14,161 nt of DNA, taken from RXIX01 sp003989075 (lineage in GTDB: Bacteria; Pseudomonadota; Gammaproteobacteria; Competibacterales; Competibacteraceae). The stretch is from NCBI GenBank assembly GCA_029780415.1, contig JAKOYN010000053.1:1-14161 (forward strand). Reading direction: 5' to 3'. Made by a program: the position numbers and the translations under genes. The notes below the pieces were generated by a model. It saw only the letters and a list, made by a program, of their open reading frames with translations, did no database searches and was not told the origin of the DNA. Positions 6,824 through 14,161 of this stretch are shown in pieces; positions within the stretch are counted from its first letter, which is position 1; each line of letters begins with the position of its first letter.

Positions 6824-8146
6824 ATGAATAACGCCCACTGGCTTGAGCGCAGCCGCGCGGCGGTCTGGCATCCCTGCACGCAGATGAAGCTGCACGACAG
6901 CGGCGCCCTGCCGCTGGTGCCGATCGCGCGCGGTGCGGGCGCATGGCTGTATGACTTTGACGGCCAGCGCTATCTGGATGCCATCAGCTCCTGGTGGGTC
7001 AACCTGTTCGGCCATGCCAACCCGCGCATCAATGCCGCCATCCACGCACAGCTTGAATGCCTGGAACAGGTGATTCTGGCCGGTTTTACCCATGCGCCGG
7101 TGGTCGAGCTGTCCGAGCGGCTTTCGGCGCTGACTGATGGCGCGCTTGGCCATGCCTTCTATGCCTCGGATGGCTCGTCGGCGGTGGAAATCGCCCTGAA
7201 GATGTCCTTTCACGCCTGGCATAACGCCGGCCAGCCGCAAAAGAACCGCTTTCTCTGTCTGGCCGGCAGCTATCATGGCGAGACCCTCGGTACTCTGGGC
7301 GTCGGCGATGTCGGGCTGTACAAGGATGTCTACGCGCCGCTGCTGCGTCAGGCCACTCCGCTGCCCTCACCCGAGGCCCGCCAGGCCGCACCGGGCGAAA
7401 CTGCCACCGATGTCGCCCAGCGCGCGGCGGCGGCACTGGCCGCAGTGCTGGAAACCGGACACGACGCGATTGCCGCCCTGATCGTCGAACCGCTGGTGCA
7501 GGGCGCCGGCGGCATGCTCATGTACGACCCCGAGTATCTGCGTCAGGCCCGCGCCCTGTGCGACCGCTATCAGGTGCACCTGATCGCCGACGAAATCATG
7601 GTGGGCTTTGGCCGCACCGGCACCCTGTTCGCCCATGAGCAGGCCGGCATCCGCCCGGATTTTCTATGCCTGTCCAAGGGCCTGACCGGTGGCTATCTGC
7701 CGCTGTCAGTGGTGCTGACCACCGATGCCGTATACGCGCAGTTCTATGACGAGCAGATCACGCGCGGCTTTCTGCATTCGCATTCCTACACCGGCAATCC
7801 GCTGGCCTGCCGGGCGGCTCTGGCCACACTGGACATCTTCGCCGAGGAGGATGTATTGACCCGCAACCGGGCATTCGCCGACCGCTTCACCGCCCTGCTG
7901 AGACCCCTGGCCACCCATCCCCAGGCCCGGCATTTCCGCCAGCGCGGCATGATCTGGGCGGTGGATATTGCCACCGATGCCGCGGATTTTCGCCTGCGCC
8001 TGTTCCGTGAAGCCCTGCGCCGCGAACTGCTGCTGCGCCCGCTGGGCAACACCCTGTACCTGATGCCGCCCTATATTCTCAGTGACAGTGACGCCGAACT
8101 GCTCGCCGAGCGCACGGTCGCGGCCCTGGATGCGGCACTGACATGA
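6824..8146 (+). CDS. bioA: Adenosylmethionine-8-amino-7-oxononanoate aminotransferase BioA
   Basis: A 440-residue class-III PLP aminotransferase that converts KAPA to DAPA with SAM as amino donor. BioA-specific features include the N-terminal VWHPCTQM (14-21), the SSWW stretch at 55-58, the SYHGET loop at 149-154, the cofactor aspartate D256 in ADEIMVGFGRTG and the PLP lysine K285 in LSKGLTGGYLPLS. RGFLHSHSYTGNPLAC is also typical. ATG at 6824 has AGG 6 bases upstream; an in-frame TTG at 6818 is less likely. The gap from bioB is 103 bases and contains a hairpin and a duplicated ribosome site. The stop overlaps the bioF start (ATGA at 8143-8146), so BioF translation is probably coupled. Confidence 0.97.
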   Translation: MNNAHWLERSRAAVWHPCTQMKLHDSGALPLVPIARGAGAWLYDFDGQRYLDAISSWWVNLFGHANPRINAAIHAQLECLEQVILAGFTHAPVVELSERLSALTDGALGHAFYASDGSSAVEIALKMSFHAWHNAGQPQKNRFLCLAGSYHGETLGTLGVGDVGLYKDVYAPLLRQATPLPSPEARQAAPGETATDVAQRAAAALAAVLETGHDAIAALIVEPLVQGAGGMLMYDPEYLRQARALCDRYQVHLIADEIMVGFGRTGTLFAHEQAGIRPDFLCLSKGLTGGYLPLSVVLTTDAVYAQFYDEQITRGFLHSHSYTGNPLACRAALATLDIFAEEDVLTRNRAFADRFTALLRPLATHPQARHFRQRGMIWAVDIATDAADFRLRLFREALRRELLLRPLGNTLYLMPPYILSDSDAELLAERTVAALDAALT

Positions 8147-9333
8147 TTTGGGACGAACTGGAAACCGGACTGGAACAACTGACCACTGCAGGCCTGCTGC
8201 GCCGCCGCCGCGTGCTCGATACGCCCTGTGGTCCCGAGGCACTGATCGAGGGGCGCCGCCTGACCGCCTTTTGCAGCAATGACTATCTGGGGCTGGCCAA
8301 TCATCCGGCGCTGATCACCGCTGTTCAGGAGGCTGCGGCACGCTGGGGCGTTGGCAGTGGCGCCTCGCATGTGGTCAGCGGCCACCTGCGCCCGCATGCC
8401 GAGCTGGAAGAGCGGCTGGCGGCGTTCACCGGCTTCGAGCAGGCGCTGTATTTCAGCACCGGCTACATGGCCAATCTGGCGATCGTGCCGGCGCTGCTGG
8501 AGCGCAACGATGCGGTCTTTGCCGACAAGCTCAACCACGCCTCGCTGATCGATGCCGCGCAACTGGCGCGCGCCGAGCATATCCGCTATCCGCATGGCGA
8601 TCTCGAACATCTGGCCGCGCGGCTGGCGCGCAGCAGCGCCCGGCGCAAGCTGATCCTTACCGACGCGGTATTCAGCATGGATGGCGATCTGGCGCCGCTG
8701 CCGGAGCTGTTCGAGCTGGCCGAGCGCTTCGATGCCTGGCTGGTGATCGATGATGCCCACGGCTTTGGCGTGCTCGGTCCCGGCGGGCGCGGCAGTCTCG
8801 CCCATTTCGGGCTGCCGCCATCACCACGCTTGATCCTGATGGGCACGCTGGGCAAGGCCGCTGGCGTATCGGGCGCCTTTGTCGCCGGTGACAGGCGGGT
8901 GATTGCCTGGCTGGCACAGCGGGCGCGGCCCTACATCTTCACTACCGCGTCCAGTCCAGTCATTGCCGCCGCGCTGCTCACCAGTCTGGAGCTGATTGCT
9001 GCTGGCGATGCGCGCCGCGCCCATCTGCAGCGCCTGATTGGCCGTTTGCGCACCGGGCTGGCCGGATTGCCGTGGCCGCTGCTGCCGTCGCCGACCGCAA
9101 TCCAGCCGCTGCTGGTCGGGGGCAATGCCGCAGTGCTGCACTTGGCCGAGGCCCTGTTCGCCCGCGATCTATGGGTACCGGCGATCCGCCCACCAACGGT
9201 GCCCGTGGGCAGCGCCCGCCTGCGCGTGTCGCTGTCCGCCGCCCACAGTTTCGCTCAGATCGACGAACTGATCAGCGCACTGCGCGAACGGGCGGCAAAT
9301 GCCGGCGATAGCGGCGAGGCGTGCGATGCCTGA
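8143..9333 (+). CDS. bioF: 8-amino-7-oxononanoate synthase BioF
   Basis: A 396-residue alpha-oxoamine synthase (PLP fold type I) that condenses pimeloyl-ACP or pimeloyl-CoA with L-alanine to give KAPA. Family motifs are FCSNDYLGLANHP (43-55), GSGASHVVSGH (71-81), DKLNHASLIDA (128-138), DDAHGFG (203-209) and the PLP lysine K238 in GTLGKAAGVSGAF. The start ATG overlaps the bioA stop by four bases. The 3' end overlaps bioC by eight bases (ATG at 9326, stop at 9331-9333). Length is normal for the family. Confidence 0.97.
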   Translation: MIWDELETGLEQLTTAGLLRRRRVLDTPCGPEALIEGRRLTAFCSNDYLGLANHPALITAVQEAAARWGVGSGASHVVSGHLRPHAELEERLAAFTGFEQALYFSTGYMANLAIVPALLERNDAVFADKLNHASLIDAAQLARAEHIRYPHGDLEHLAARLARSSARRKLILTDAVFSMDGDLAPLPELFELAERFDAWLVIDDAHGFGVLGPGGRGSLAHFGLPPSPRLILMGTLGKAAGVSGAFVAGDRRVIAWLAQRARPYIFTTASSPVIAAALLTSLELIAAGDARRAHLQRLIGRLRTGLAGLPWPLLPSPTAIQPLLVGGNAAVLHLAEALFARDLWVPAIRPPTVPVGSARLRVSLSAAHSFAQIDELISALRERAANAGDSGEACDA

Positions 9334-10120
9334 GCCGATCACCGCGCAGCCGGCCAAGCAGCGGGTGCGCCGGTCTTTCGATCAGGCGGCGCTGAGCTAC
9401 GACGCGGCGGCTGCGGTGCAGCGCACGATCTGCGACCGTCTGGGTGTCTGCCTGGACCATGCCGGACGGACTCTGCAACCCGCCCATATCCTCGATGCCG
9501 GCTGCGGCACCGGTTACGGAGCACTGGAATTGCGCCGGCGCTGGCCGAATGCAGCGCTGACACTGCTCGACTTTGCCCCGGCGATGCTGGCGGTGGCGCG
9601 TGCCCATGGCCATAGGGCCGCGCTGCTCTGTGCTGATCTCGAAGCGCTGCCGCTGGCCGGGCAAAGCTGCGATCTGTACTGGTCGAGCCTGGCCTGGCAA
9701 TGGAACGTGCCGCAGCGCTGCCTGAGTGAAGCGGCGCGGGTCCTGCGTCCGGGCGGCACGCTGGCGATAGCCACGCTCGGCGCCGACAATTTTCCCGAGC
9801 TGCGCCATGCCTTCGCCGCCGTCGATGGCTATGACCATGTGCTGAGCATCACGCCCGCCGAACAGCTTTTAGCCGACTGTCGCGCCGGGGGCTGGACGGT
9901 GCGGGTGTGGGAACGGCAGGCGGTGCGCCGCCATTATCCCGATCTGCGCAGCCTGCTTGGCAGTGTCAAGGCGGTCGGGGCCCGCGAGGTTGAACAGCGC
10001 CGGCCGATGCCGCTGAGCCGCTCCGCCTGGCAGACCATCAGTGCCCGCTATGAGACGCTGCGCGAGGCCGGGGGCCTGCCACTGAGCTATGACGCGGTGT
10101 GGCTGATCGCAACCCGCTGA
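9326..10120 (+). CDS. bioC: Malonyl-ACP O-methyltransferase BioC
   Basis: A 264-residue class-I SAM methyltransferase. BioC methylates the free carboxyl of malonyl-ACP so that fatty acid synthase can extend it to pimeloyl-ACP methyl ester. SAM motif I is ILDAGCGTGYG at 55-65. BioC hallmarks are the N-terminal RVRRSFDQAALSYDAAAAVQ (13-32) and SSLAWQWN at 120-127. ATG at 9326 has GAGG 6 bases upstream and lies inside the end of bioF; an upstream in-frame start at 9299 would add nine residues and is less likely. Its partner esterase BioH, which would remove the methyl group, is not in this cluster. Confidence 0.94.
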   Translation: MPEPITAQPAKQRVRRSFDQAALSYDAAAAVQRTICDRLGVCLDHAGRTLQPAHILDAGCGTGYGALELRRRWPNAALTLLDFAPAMLAVARAHGHRAALLCADLEALPLAGQSCDLYWSSLAWQWNVPQRCLSEAARVLRPGGTLAIATLGADNFPELRHAFAAVDGYDHVLSITPAEQLLADCRAGGWTVRVWERQAVRRHYPDLRSLLGSVKAVGAREVEQRRPMPLSRSAWQTISARYETLREAGGLPLSYDAVWLIATR

Positions 10121-10132
10121 GAATTTGACGCC

Positions 10133-10831
10133 ATGACCCTGCAACAGGCTTTCTTCATCACCGGTACCGATACCGGCGTTGGCAAGACCCATGTCACCTG
10201 CGCCCTGCTCCATGCCAGCCGCCAGCGGGGTTGGCGCGCGCTGGGCATGAAACCGGTTGCCGCCGGTGTTGAAACCGATGGCCACAACACGGATGTCACC
10301 CAGTTGCAGGCCGCCAGCTCAGTGCTGATGCCCACGACGCTGGTCAACCCTTTCCTGTACACGCCGCCCATTGCGCCACATATCGCCGCTGCCGAAGCCG
10401 GCCGGCCGATTGCACTGGCGCCGATTCTGGATGCCTTTGCGCAGTTGCAGCGGGCGGCTGATCTGCTTTGGGTGGAAGGGGTTGGCGGCTTTCGGGTACC
10501 GCTGGGCATGGACTGGGACACGGCGGATCTGGCGCAGGCACTGCGGCTGCCGGTGGTGCTGGTAGTGGGCATGCGTCTGGGCTGCCTGAATCATGCTCTG
10601 CTCACCGCTGAGGCCATCATGCGGCGCGGCCTGCTGCTGGCCGGCTGGGTGGCGAACTGCATTGATCCAGACATGAGCCGCATCGCCGAGAATCTCGACA
10701 GCCTGCGCACGCGCCTGGATGCGCCGCTGCTTGGCGTGCTGCCGCATGGACTGCACCCGGAACAAGCCGCGCCGCTGTTGCAGTTGGAGATACTAACTGG
10801 TCTGGGTGCGGCGGCGCCGGGATGTGGATAA
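10133..10831 (+). CDS. bioD: ATP-dependent dethiobiotin synthetase BioD
   Basis: A 232-residue P-loop enzyme that carboxylates DAPA to dethiobiotin using CO2 and ATP. The nucleotide-binding loop is GTDTGVGKT at residues 11-19, with K18. K40 in GMKPVAAG and the VEGVGG loop at 114-119 match E. coli catalytic positions. NPFLYTPPIAPHIAA is the usual substrate-side segment. It starts 12 bases after the bioC stop and is the last bio gene. I see no intrinsic terminator in the 105 bases between it and the OmpA-like gene. Confidence 0.96.
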   Translation: MTLQQAFFITGTDTGVGKTHVTCALLHASRQRGWRALGMKPVAAGVETDGHNTDVTQLQAASSVLMPTTLVNPFLYTPPIAPHIAAAEAGRPIALAPILDAFAQLQRAADLLWVEGVGGFRVPLGMDWDTADLAQALRLPVVLVVGMRLGCLNHALLTAEAIMRRGLLLAGWVANCIDPDMSRIAENLDSLRTRLDAPLLGVLPHGLHPEQAAPLLQLEILTGLGAAAPGCG

Positions 10832-10867
10832 TCGACATGGCCGGCTGGCGCATGCGTTCAGGCACGC

Positions 10868-10873
10868 TATAAC
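10868..10873 (+). promoter_or_regulatory. Possible -10 box for the OmpA-like gene
   Basis: TATAAC matches the sigma-70 -10 consensus at five of six bases and would give a leader of about 55-60 bases. The sequence 17 bases upstream (CTGGCG) is a poor -35 with three matches. The position, in the only gap between bioD and the next gene, makes a promoter reasonable. Confidence 0.3.
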
Positions 10874-10936
10874 TTAGGCTCCATACCCTACGGGCATCCC
10901 CAACCGATCCATTTTGGCAACCCAGGAGTTCTCACC

Positions 10937-11509
10937 ATGCATCTGTCGCGTTTTGCCTCCGCCGGCTTGCTGGCCCTGACCGTTCTGACCACCGGTGCCT
11001 TTGCTCCGCTCGCCAGCGCCGCGCCACCGGCCGCTTATACCGACGAGGACAGTGGCGGCGGCATGGGCCGCGCCCAGCAGGAAATCGAGCGCATCATCAC
11101 CCCGGAATACCGTCGCATGGGTATGCGTGTCGAGCGCCTGCCCGATGGCAGCCTGCGCCTGCGCCTGCCCAGCGAAGTGATGTTCGCTTATGACAGCGCC
11201 AATATCAGCCCCGGCTTTGCCCCGACCCTGCGCGAAGTGGCCCGCCTGATGGAACGCTACCCGCGCACCGAGGCGCGCATCGTCGGCCATACCGATAGCG
11301 CGGGCTCGGACAGTTACAACCTCGATCTGTCGCTGCGCCGCGCCGATAGCGTGGCTGCGTTCCTGAGCAACCAGGGCGTGAGCAGTCGCCGCCTGTTGAC
11401 CGAAGGGCGCGGTGAGCAGGACCCGATCGCCAGCAACGCCACGCCACAAGGCCAGCAGATGAACCGGCGGGTGGATATCATCCTGCGCCGGGGTGCGCAT
11501 AAACAGTAA
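10937..11509 (+). CDS. Exported OmpA-domain peptidoglycan-binding protein
   Basis: A 190-residue envelope protein. Residues 1-28 form a signal peptide (positive start, hydrophobic core LLALTVLTTGAFA, cleavage after ASA). No lipobox cysteine is seen, so it should be soluble in the periplasm or loosely attached. Residues 77-186 are an OmpA C-terminal domain: VMFAYDSANI, then GHTDSAGSDSYNLDLSLRRA and DSV, then NRRVDIIL. D120 and R135 are spaced like the diaminopimelate-binding pair of OmpA. There is no beta-barrel or transmembrane segment beyond the signal. AGGAG lies about 9 bases before ATG 10937. It is unrelated to biotin synthesis and probably its own unit, ended by the terminator at 11574-11610. 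Confidence 0.9.
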   Translation: MHLSRFASAGLLALTVLTTGAFAPLASAAPPAAYTDEDSGGGMGRAQQEIERIITPEYRRMGMRVERLPDGSLRLRLPSEVMFAYDSANISPGFAPTLREVARLMERYPRTEARIVGHTDSAGSDSYNLDLSLRRADSVAAFLSNQGVSSRRLLTEGRGEQDPIASNATPQGQQMNRRVDIILRRGAHKQ

Positions 11510-11573
11510 AAATATCTGTCGGCATTCAGGGACGACTTCAGGCTCCTTGCATTCGCCCCTTGAATTCCCAATC

Positions 11574-11610
11574 CGGACGCTGCCCCTACCCGGCATCGTC
11601 CGATTTTTTT
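11574..11610 (+). terminator. Intrinsic terminator after the OmpA-like gene
   Basis: CGGACG (11574-11579) pairs with CGTCCG (11597-11602), then a single C/T mismatch, then TGCC (11581-11584) pairs with GGCA (11592-11595) around a 7-base loop. A followed by seven T (11604-11610) comes directly after the stem. This is the best terminator in the window. It lies 64 bases after the OmpA-like stop and before the DUF535 start, so the two genes are separately transcribed. Confidence 0.85.
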
Positions 11611-11657
11611 CGCCATCCCGCCATTCCATTCCACAACAAGAAACACCATTGATCAAT

Positions 11658-12641
11658 ATGAATATTTCCAGCGCCATAATAAAAAAACTGGAAACGCAAC
11701 CGCTTTTCTATTCGAAAAAGCCCATCTCCAGAAAGATCGAGAAGATTTACATCATAGCAATCAGCCTGAAGAAAATAATCACGCTAAGAGAAACGATTAA
11801 AACCAGTCGATTTGATTTCCTGCTCAGGCAAAAAAGTGATGTCAACAGCACTTTTTTTAAATTCCTCAATTTTCTGCTTGGACAAAAAAGCGATGTCAAT
11901 AATATCCTTTACAAATTTCTGACATACAACCCACGCTATTTGGCAATGCACCTGTCACCGATAGAGAAACTGGATGCTCAATTAACTCACTATACTGCCG
12001 TCAAAAACCATTTTGCCAATGCATTTTTCCAGAACAACATCTGCACTGGCGCAACACTCTGGGAAAACCGGGATCATGAGCATGATCTTGTGCACGCAAT
12101 CGTTTTGAAAATACCTGACAAGCATTCACCAGAAGGTGAATTTTTGCTTCAATATCAAATCAATGGATACAGCCTGCATAAAATGACCTTCACTATAACC
12201 ACGGGACACAGCGTTGGAATCCGTGATACCCACTCCATACTCATCGGGGGTTCACAAGGCGCCCAAGGCACAGCACGCCATACCAGACAGGCGGTAAAGC
12301 TCAACAACGAAGTTCTACCCGCCAACATACTGATCATTGCCATACAGGCATTGGCAACAGCATTAAAAATAGAGTCAGTTGCCGGAATATCCTCGCACTG
12401 GCAATGCTCGGCATGCGTGCATACTGACCCAAAGGAACATTACTCAACATACGATCATTTATGGGAATCAAATGGCGGGGAATTCAATGGCCATTTTTAT
12501 ATCCTGCCCAGCAGGATGATCGAAAAACCGATATGCCCGGCGAGCCGCAGCCACCGGGCGCGGTCAAAAAAGAAGAGAAATCAGGAAAAGTATTTTTACG
12601 AATATTTCTGCAATCAATGGCGGCAACTCTTGTCCCTGTAA
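11658..12641 (+). CDS. DUF535 (VirK/YbjX family) protein with internal tandem repeat
   Basis: A 327-residue protein. From about residue 88 to the end it follows the DUF535 pattern: NPRYLAMHLSPIEKLDAQLTHY, a strand-rich middle (LLQYQINGYSLHKMTFTITT), ILIGGSQGAQG at 194-204, STYDHLWESNGGEFNGHFYILP near 263-284, and a basic tail with SHRARSKKKR. DUF535 members include Shigella/Salmonella VirK and E. coli YbjX, linked genetically to virulence and resistance to antimicrobial peptides; the biochemical function is unknown. Residues 54-71 and 72-89 are an 18-residue tandem repeat. The gene is AT-rich (about 36% G+C over 11701-11940), which suggests transfer. ATG at 11658 lies after the upstream terminator; a TTG at 11649 is an alternative. 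The ribosome site is poor. An upstream in-frame ATG at 11493 would overlap the OmpA-like gene and cross the terminator, so I reject it. Confidence 0.8.
   Translation: MNISSAIIKKLETQPLFYSKKPISRKIEKIYIIAISLKKIITLRETIKTSRFDFLLRQKSDVNSTFFKFLNFLLGQKSDVNNILYKFLTYNPRYLAMHLSPIEKLDAQLTHYTAVKNHFANAFFQNNICTGATLWENRDHEHDLVHAIVLKIPDKHSPEGEFLLQYQINGYSLHKMTFTITTGHSVGIRDTHSILIGGSQGAQGTARHTRQAVKLNNEVLPANILIIAIQALATALKIESVAGISSHWQCSACVHTDPKEHYSTYDHLWESNGGEFNGHFYILPSRMIEKPICPASRSHRARSKKKRNQEKYFYEYFCNQWRQLLSL
11817..11924 (+). repeat. 54-bp tandem repeat inside the DUF535 gene
   Basis: Two in-frame copies, 11817-11870 and 11871-11924, encode FLLRQKSDVNSTFFKFLN and FLLGQKSDVNNILYKFLT. Eleven of 18 residues match (FLL, QKSDVN, KFL less variable sites). 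The DNA copies have diverged, so the duplication is not fresh. Confidence 0.85.
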
Positions 12642-12650
12642 GCCGCCATT
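12616..12650 (+). terminator. Inverted repeat across the DUF535 stop codon
   Basis: AATGGCGGC (12616-12624) and GCCGCCATT (12642-12650) are a perfect 9-bp inverted repeat with a 17-base loop that contains the TAA stop. No T run follows on either strand. It sits between convergent genes only 38 bases apart, so a bidirectional terminator or RNA 3'-end stabiliser is possible. Confidence 0.35.
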
Positions 12651-12679
12651 ATCCGCTCAGCGGCGGGCGCTGAATCGAC

Positions 12680-13108
12680 TTAAGCCGCATTCTGCAGCGC
12701 CGCCCGCAGTTGTGCGGCCTGCGCTTCGAGTTGCTCGGGCGCGACCGCCTCGCGGCCATGCGCGGCGGCGCGTTGTCCCTGCCACATCGGCACCACATGG
12801 ACGTGGTAATGGAACACGGTCTGCCCGGCGGCGCTGCCGTTGAACTGGCTGATGCGAATACCATCGGCGGCGAACGCCTGCCGCGCGGCCCGGGCCAGAC
12901 GCTGCGTGACCTGCGTCACCGCGATTAGATCCGCCTCGCTGATCTGCAGCAGATCGACGGCGTGGGCCTTGGAAATCACCAGCAGATGCCCGGGACTGGC
13001 CGGTCGAATGTCCATGAAGGCCAGCGTGCGTTCATCCTCGTAGACCTTGACCGCCGGCAGCGCACCGCGGACGATCTTGCAGAAGGGGCAATGGGCAGGG
13101 TCGGACAT
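12680..13108 (-). CDS. HIT-family nucleotide hydrolase
   Basis: A 142-residue histidine triad protein. The triad is HYHVHVVP at 100-107, with the middle histidine H102 as the expected nucleophile. CPFC at 7-10 with H49 and H100 matches the zinc site of the Hint/Hit branch, and GSAAGQTVFHYHVH is the typical run-up. Relatives hydrolyse nucleoside phosphoramidates or dinucleoside polyphosphates; the substrate cannot be assigned. ATG at 13108 places CPFC at the normal distance from the N-terminus, with GGAG about 11 bases upstream. An in-frame ATG at 13153, directly after the stop of the upstream glycosyltransferase gene, would add 15 residues but has no ribosome site. It lies 45 bases downstream of that gene on the same strand, so it may be cotranscribed. 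Confidence 0.93.
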   Translation of the reverse strand: MSDPAHCPFCKIVRGALPAVKVYEDERTLAFMDIRPASPGHLLVISKAHAVDLLQISEADLIAVTQVTQRLARAARQAFAADGIRISQFNGSAAGQTVFHYHVHVVPMWQGQRAAAHGREAVAPEQLEAQAAQLRAALQNAA

Positions 13109-13153
13109 GATGGTTAAGGCTCCATTGGCAGCTTGAAAAACGGGTCTTCGCAT

Positions 13154-14161
13154 CTAATGGGTCGTGGGTGCCGGCCACGCTACTGGCCGGTAATCCGTGC
13201 AGCGCCAGGCATACAAGGTGCGCAGCGCACGGCCATCACCCGCTGATGCGGGCACCGGCGGCAACGCCTGACAGGCGGTGAACGCGTGCTGCAGGCGATC
13301 GGGCAGCTCGTTATTAGTGCTCACATAAACACCCGTGCGCCCGGCCTCGCCGGTGATCGGCGGCCAGAAATCATGCTGGCTGAGACGCCGATTGGCCGCG
13401 ACCGGATAAACCGGCAGACGCTGTGGCCAATAGAAGGCGACCGCGCCGGCCAGGTGATAGCTCGGCACCATCAGGAACTGTACCGCGCCGGCCTGTTGCG
13501 CCTGTTGCGCCACGGTCTCGACCGGCACCTGCCACAGGCGCAGATCCTTGAAGGGCGCCCGCGCCGGCGACAGCCCGATCAGGCCGGGAAACAGCGCCAC
13601 CGCCAGCAGCAGCACCGAGCTGGCCATGCCGGCGATCAGCAGTCGCCGCCAGACCCGCTCCAGGGCCGCAATCTGCCCGGCGAACAGCACCAGCAGGCCA
13701 ATATAGGCCGGCGCCGGCCAGTTCAACTGCACCTTGCTGACCGTGGCCTTGCACAGGAAAAAGGCCAGCACCGCCAGCGACACGCCCCACAACAGGCGCT
13801 GCTCGGCTAATCGTGGCATCCGGCGCAGGCTGCGCACCAGCACCAGCGCCACCAGCGGCGACAGCGCCAGCCATTGCCCAGCGACAAATTCCAGCAAATC
13901 GCTCAGATTCTCCCGCCAGCCACCGCTCTCAGCGACGCCCAGCACATGGCCACGCTCGTGCTGGAACATCACCCAGTCATGCCCGGCATTCCACAGCAGC
14001 ACCGGACTGATCAGCAGCAGCGCCAGCAGCGCACCACTCCCCGGTGGTCTACTGCACAGGATCCGCCGCCCCGGCGCGCTCAGCAGCAGACCAAGGCCGA
14101 GACAGGCCGGCAGCAGACCCATGCTGAATTTAGCCAGTCCGCCCAGACCTACCGCCACACC
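13154..14161 (-). CDS. Membrane glycosyltransferase, family 39-like, C-terminal part (5' end outside window)
   Basis: The frame is open at the right edge on the minus strand and ends with TAG at 13154-13156; about 335 residues are visible. It resembles the middle and C-terminus of ArnT/PMT-like glycosyltransferases that use a polyprenyl-phosphate sugar donor. The clearest signature is GLAKFSMGLLPACLGLGLLL, then SPVLLWNAGHDWVMFQHERG, where the family has SP-x-L-x-WN-x(2)-H-x-W. Several hydrophobic membrane helices follow (WLALSPLVALVLV, WGVSLAVLAFFLC, LLIAGMASSVLLLAVALFP), with NWPAPAY between two of them. The last 120 residues are a soluble, probably periplasmic tail. The catalytic N-terminal loop is outside the window, so acceptor and sugar cannot be assigned. 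GC-rich like the core genome. Confidence 0.82.
   Translation of the reverse strand, partial: GVAVGLGGLAKFSMGLLPACLGLGLLLSAPGRRILCSRPPGSGALLALLLISPVLLWNAGHDWVMFQHERGHVLGVAESGGWRENLSDLLEFVAGQWLALSPLVALVLVRSLRRMPRLAEQRLLWGVSLAVLAFFLCKATVSKVQLNWPAPAYIGLLVLFAGQIAALERVWRRLLIAGMASSVLLLAVALFPGLIGLSPARAPFKDLRLWQVPVETVAQQAQQAGAVQFLMVPSYHLAGAVAFYWPQRLPVYPVAANRRLSQHDFWPPITGEAGRTGVYVSTNNELPDRLQHAFTACQALPPVPASAGDGRALRTLYAWRCTDYRPVAWPAPTTH

Noticed and set aside
10832..10936. Terminator after bioD
   Set aside because: I found no GC stem followed by T residues in this gap; any termination would have to be by another mechanism.
11493..11657. Upstream start for the DUF535 gene at ATG 11493
   Set aside because: It would overlap the end of the OmpA-like gene, run through the intrinsic terminator at 11574-11610, and add a stretch unlike the family.
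11817..11924. Possible CRISPR-like repeat
   Set aside because: Only two contiguous, diverged, in-frame 54-base copies with no spacers; it is a coding tandem repeat.

Overview
The window looks like chromosomal DNA of a GC-rich gammaproteobacterium (about 65% G+C in a hand count inside bioF). The evidence is gene content: zapE, cysQ, a yrfG-type HAD nucleotidase and a complete bioB-A-F-C-D cluster, all with gammaproteobacterial-type proteins. The bioA-F-C-D order recalls Moraxellaceae such as Acinetobacter, but that placement is a weak inference. I see no rRNA, tRNA, CRISPR array, insertion sequence, phage gene or origin. No gene-free stretch exceeds about 150 bases.

Layout from left to right. 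(1) Positions 2-526 hold the 3' end of an AT-rich gene for a multi-pass membrane protein (+). (2) 614-1549 is a PPP-type metallophosphoesterase (+). It converges on zapE (1628-2740, -), with a hairpin between them. (3) cysQ (2794-3651, -) lies upstream of zapE on the same strand and is divergent from yrfG (3755-4429, +). (4) Directly after yrfG, 4451-5647 (+) encodes a TerD stress domain fused to a trypsin/HtrA-like serine protease with an intact catalytic triad. (5) 5731-10831 (+) is the biotin cluster bioB, bioA, bioF, bioC, bioD. bioA-F and bioF-C overlap; a GC hairpin lies between bioB and bioA. (6) 10937-11509 (+) is a small exported OmpA-domain protein, followed by a clear intrinsic terminator at 11574-11610. 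(7) 11658-12641 (+) is an AT-rich DUF535 (VirK/YbjX) gene with an internal 54-bp tandem repeat. (8) Converging from the right are a HIT-family hydrolase (12680-13108, -) and the 3' part of a family-39-like membrane glycosyltransferase (13154 to the right edge, -).

Working together: the Bio proteins cover pimeloyl-ACP priming (BioC) and ring assembly from pimeloyl-ACP to biotin (BioF, BioA, BioD, BioB). The pimeloyl-ACP methyl ester esterase (BioH or an equivalent) is not here and must be encoded elsewhere. CysQ, YrfG, the metallophosphoesterase and the HIT protein are all nucleotide or phosphoester clean-up enzymes, but they are not one operon. The most unusual protein is the TerD-protease fusion, whose TerD half has lost residues that look like calcium ligands. 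The two AT-rich genes (left-edge membrane protein and DUF535) contrast with the rest in base composition and are the best candidates for horizontal acquisition. I found no multi-gene system that I can defend as new.
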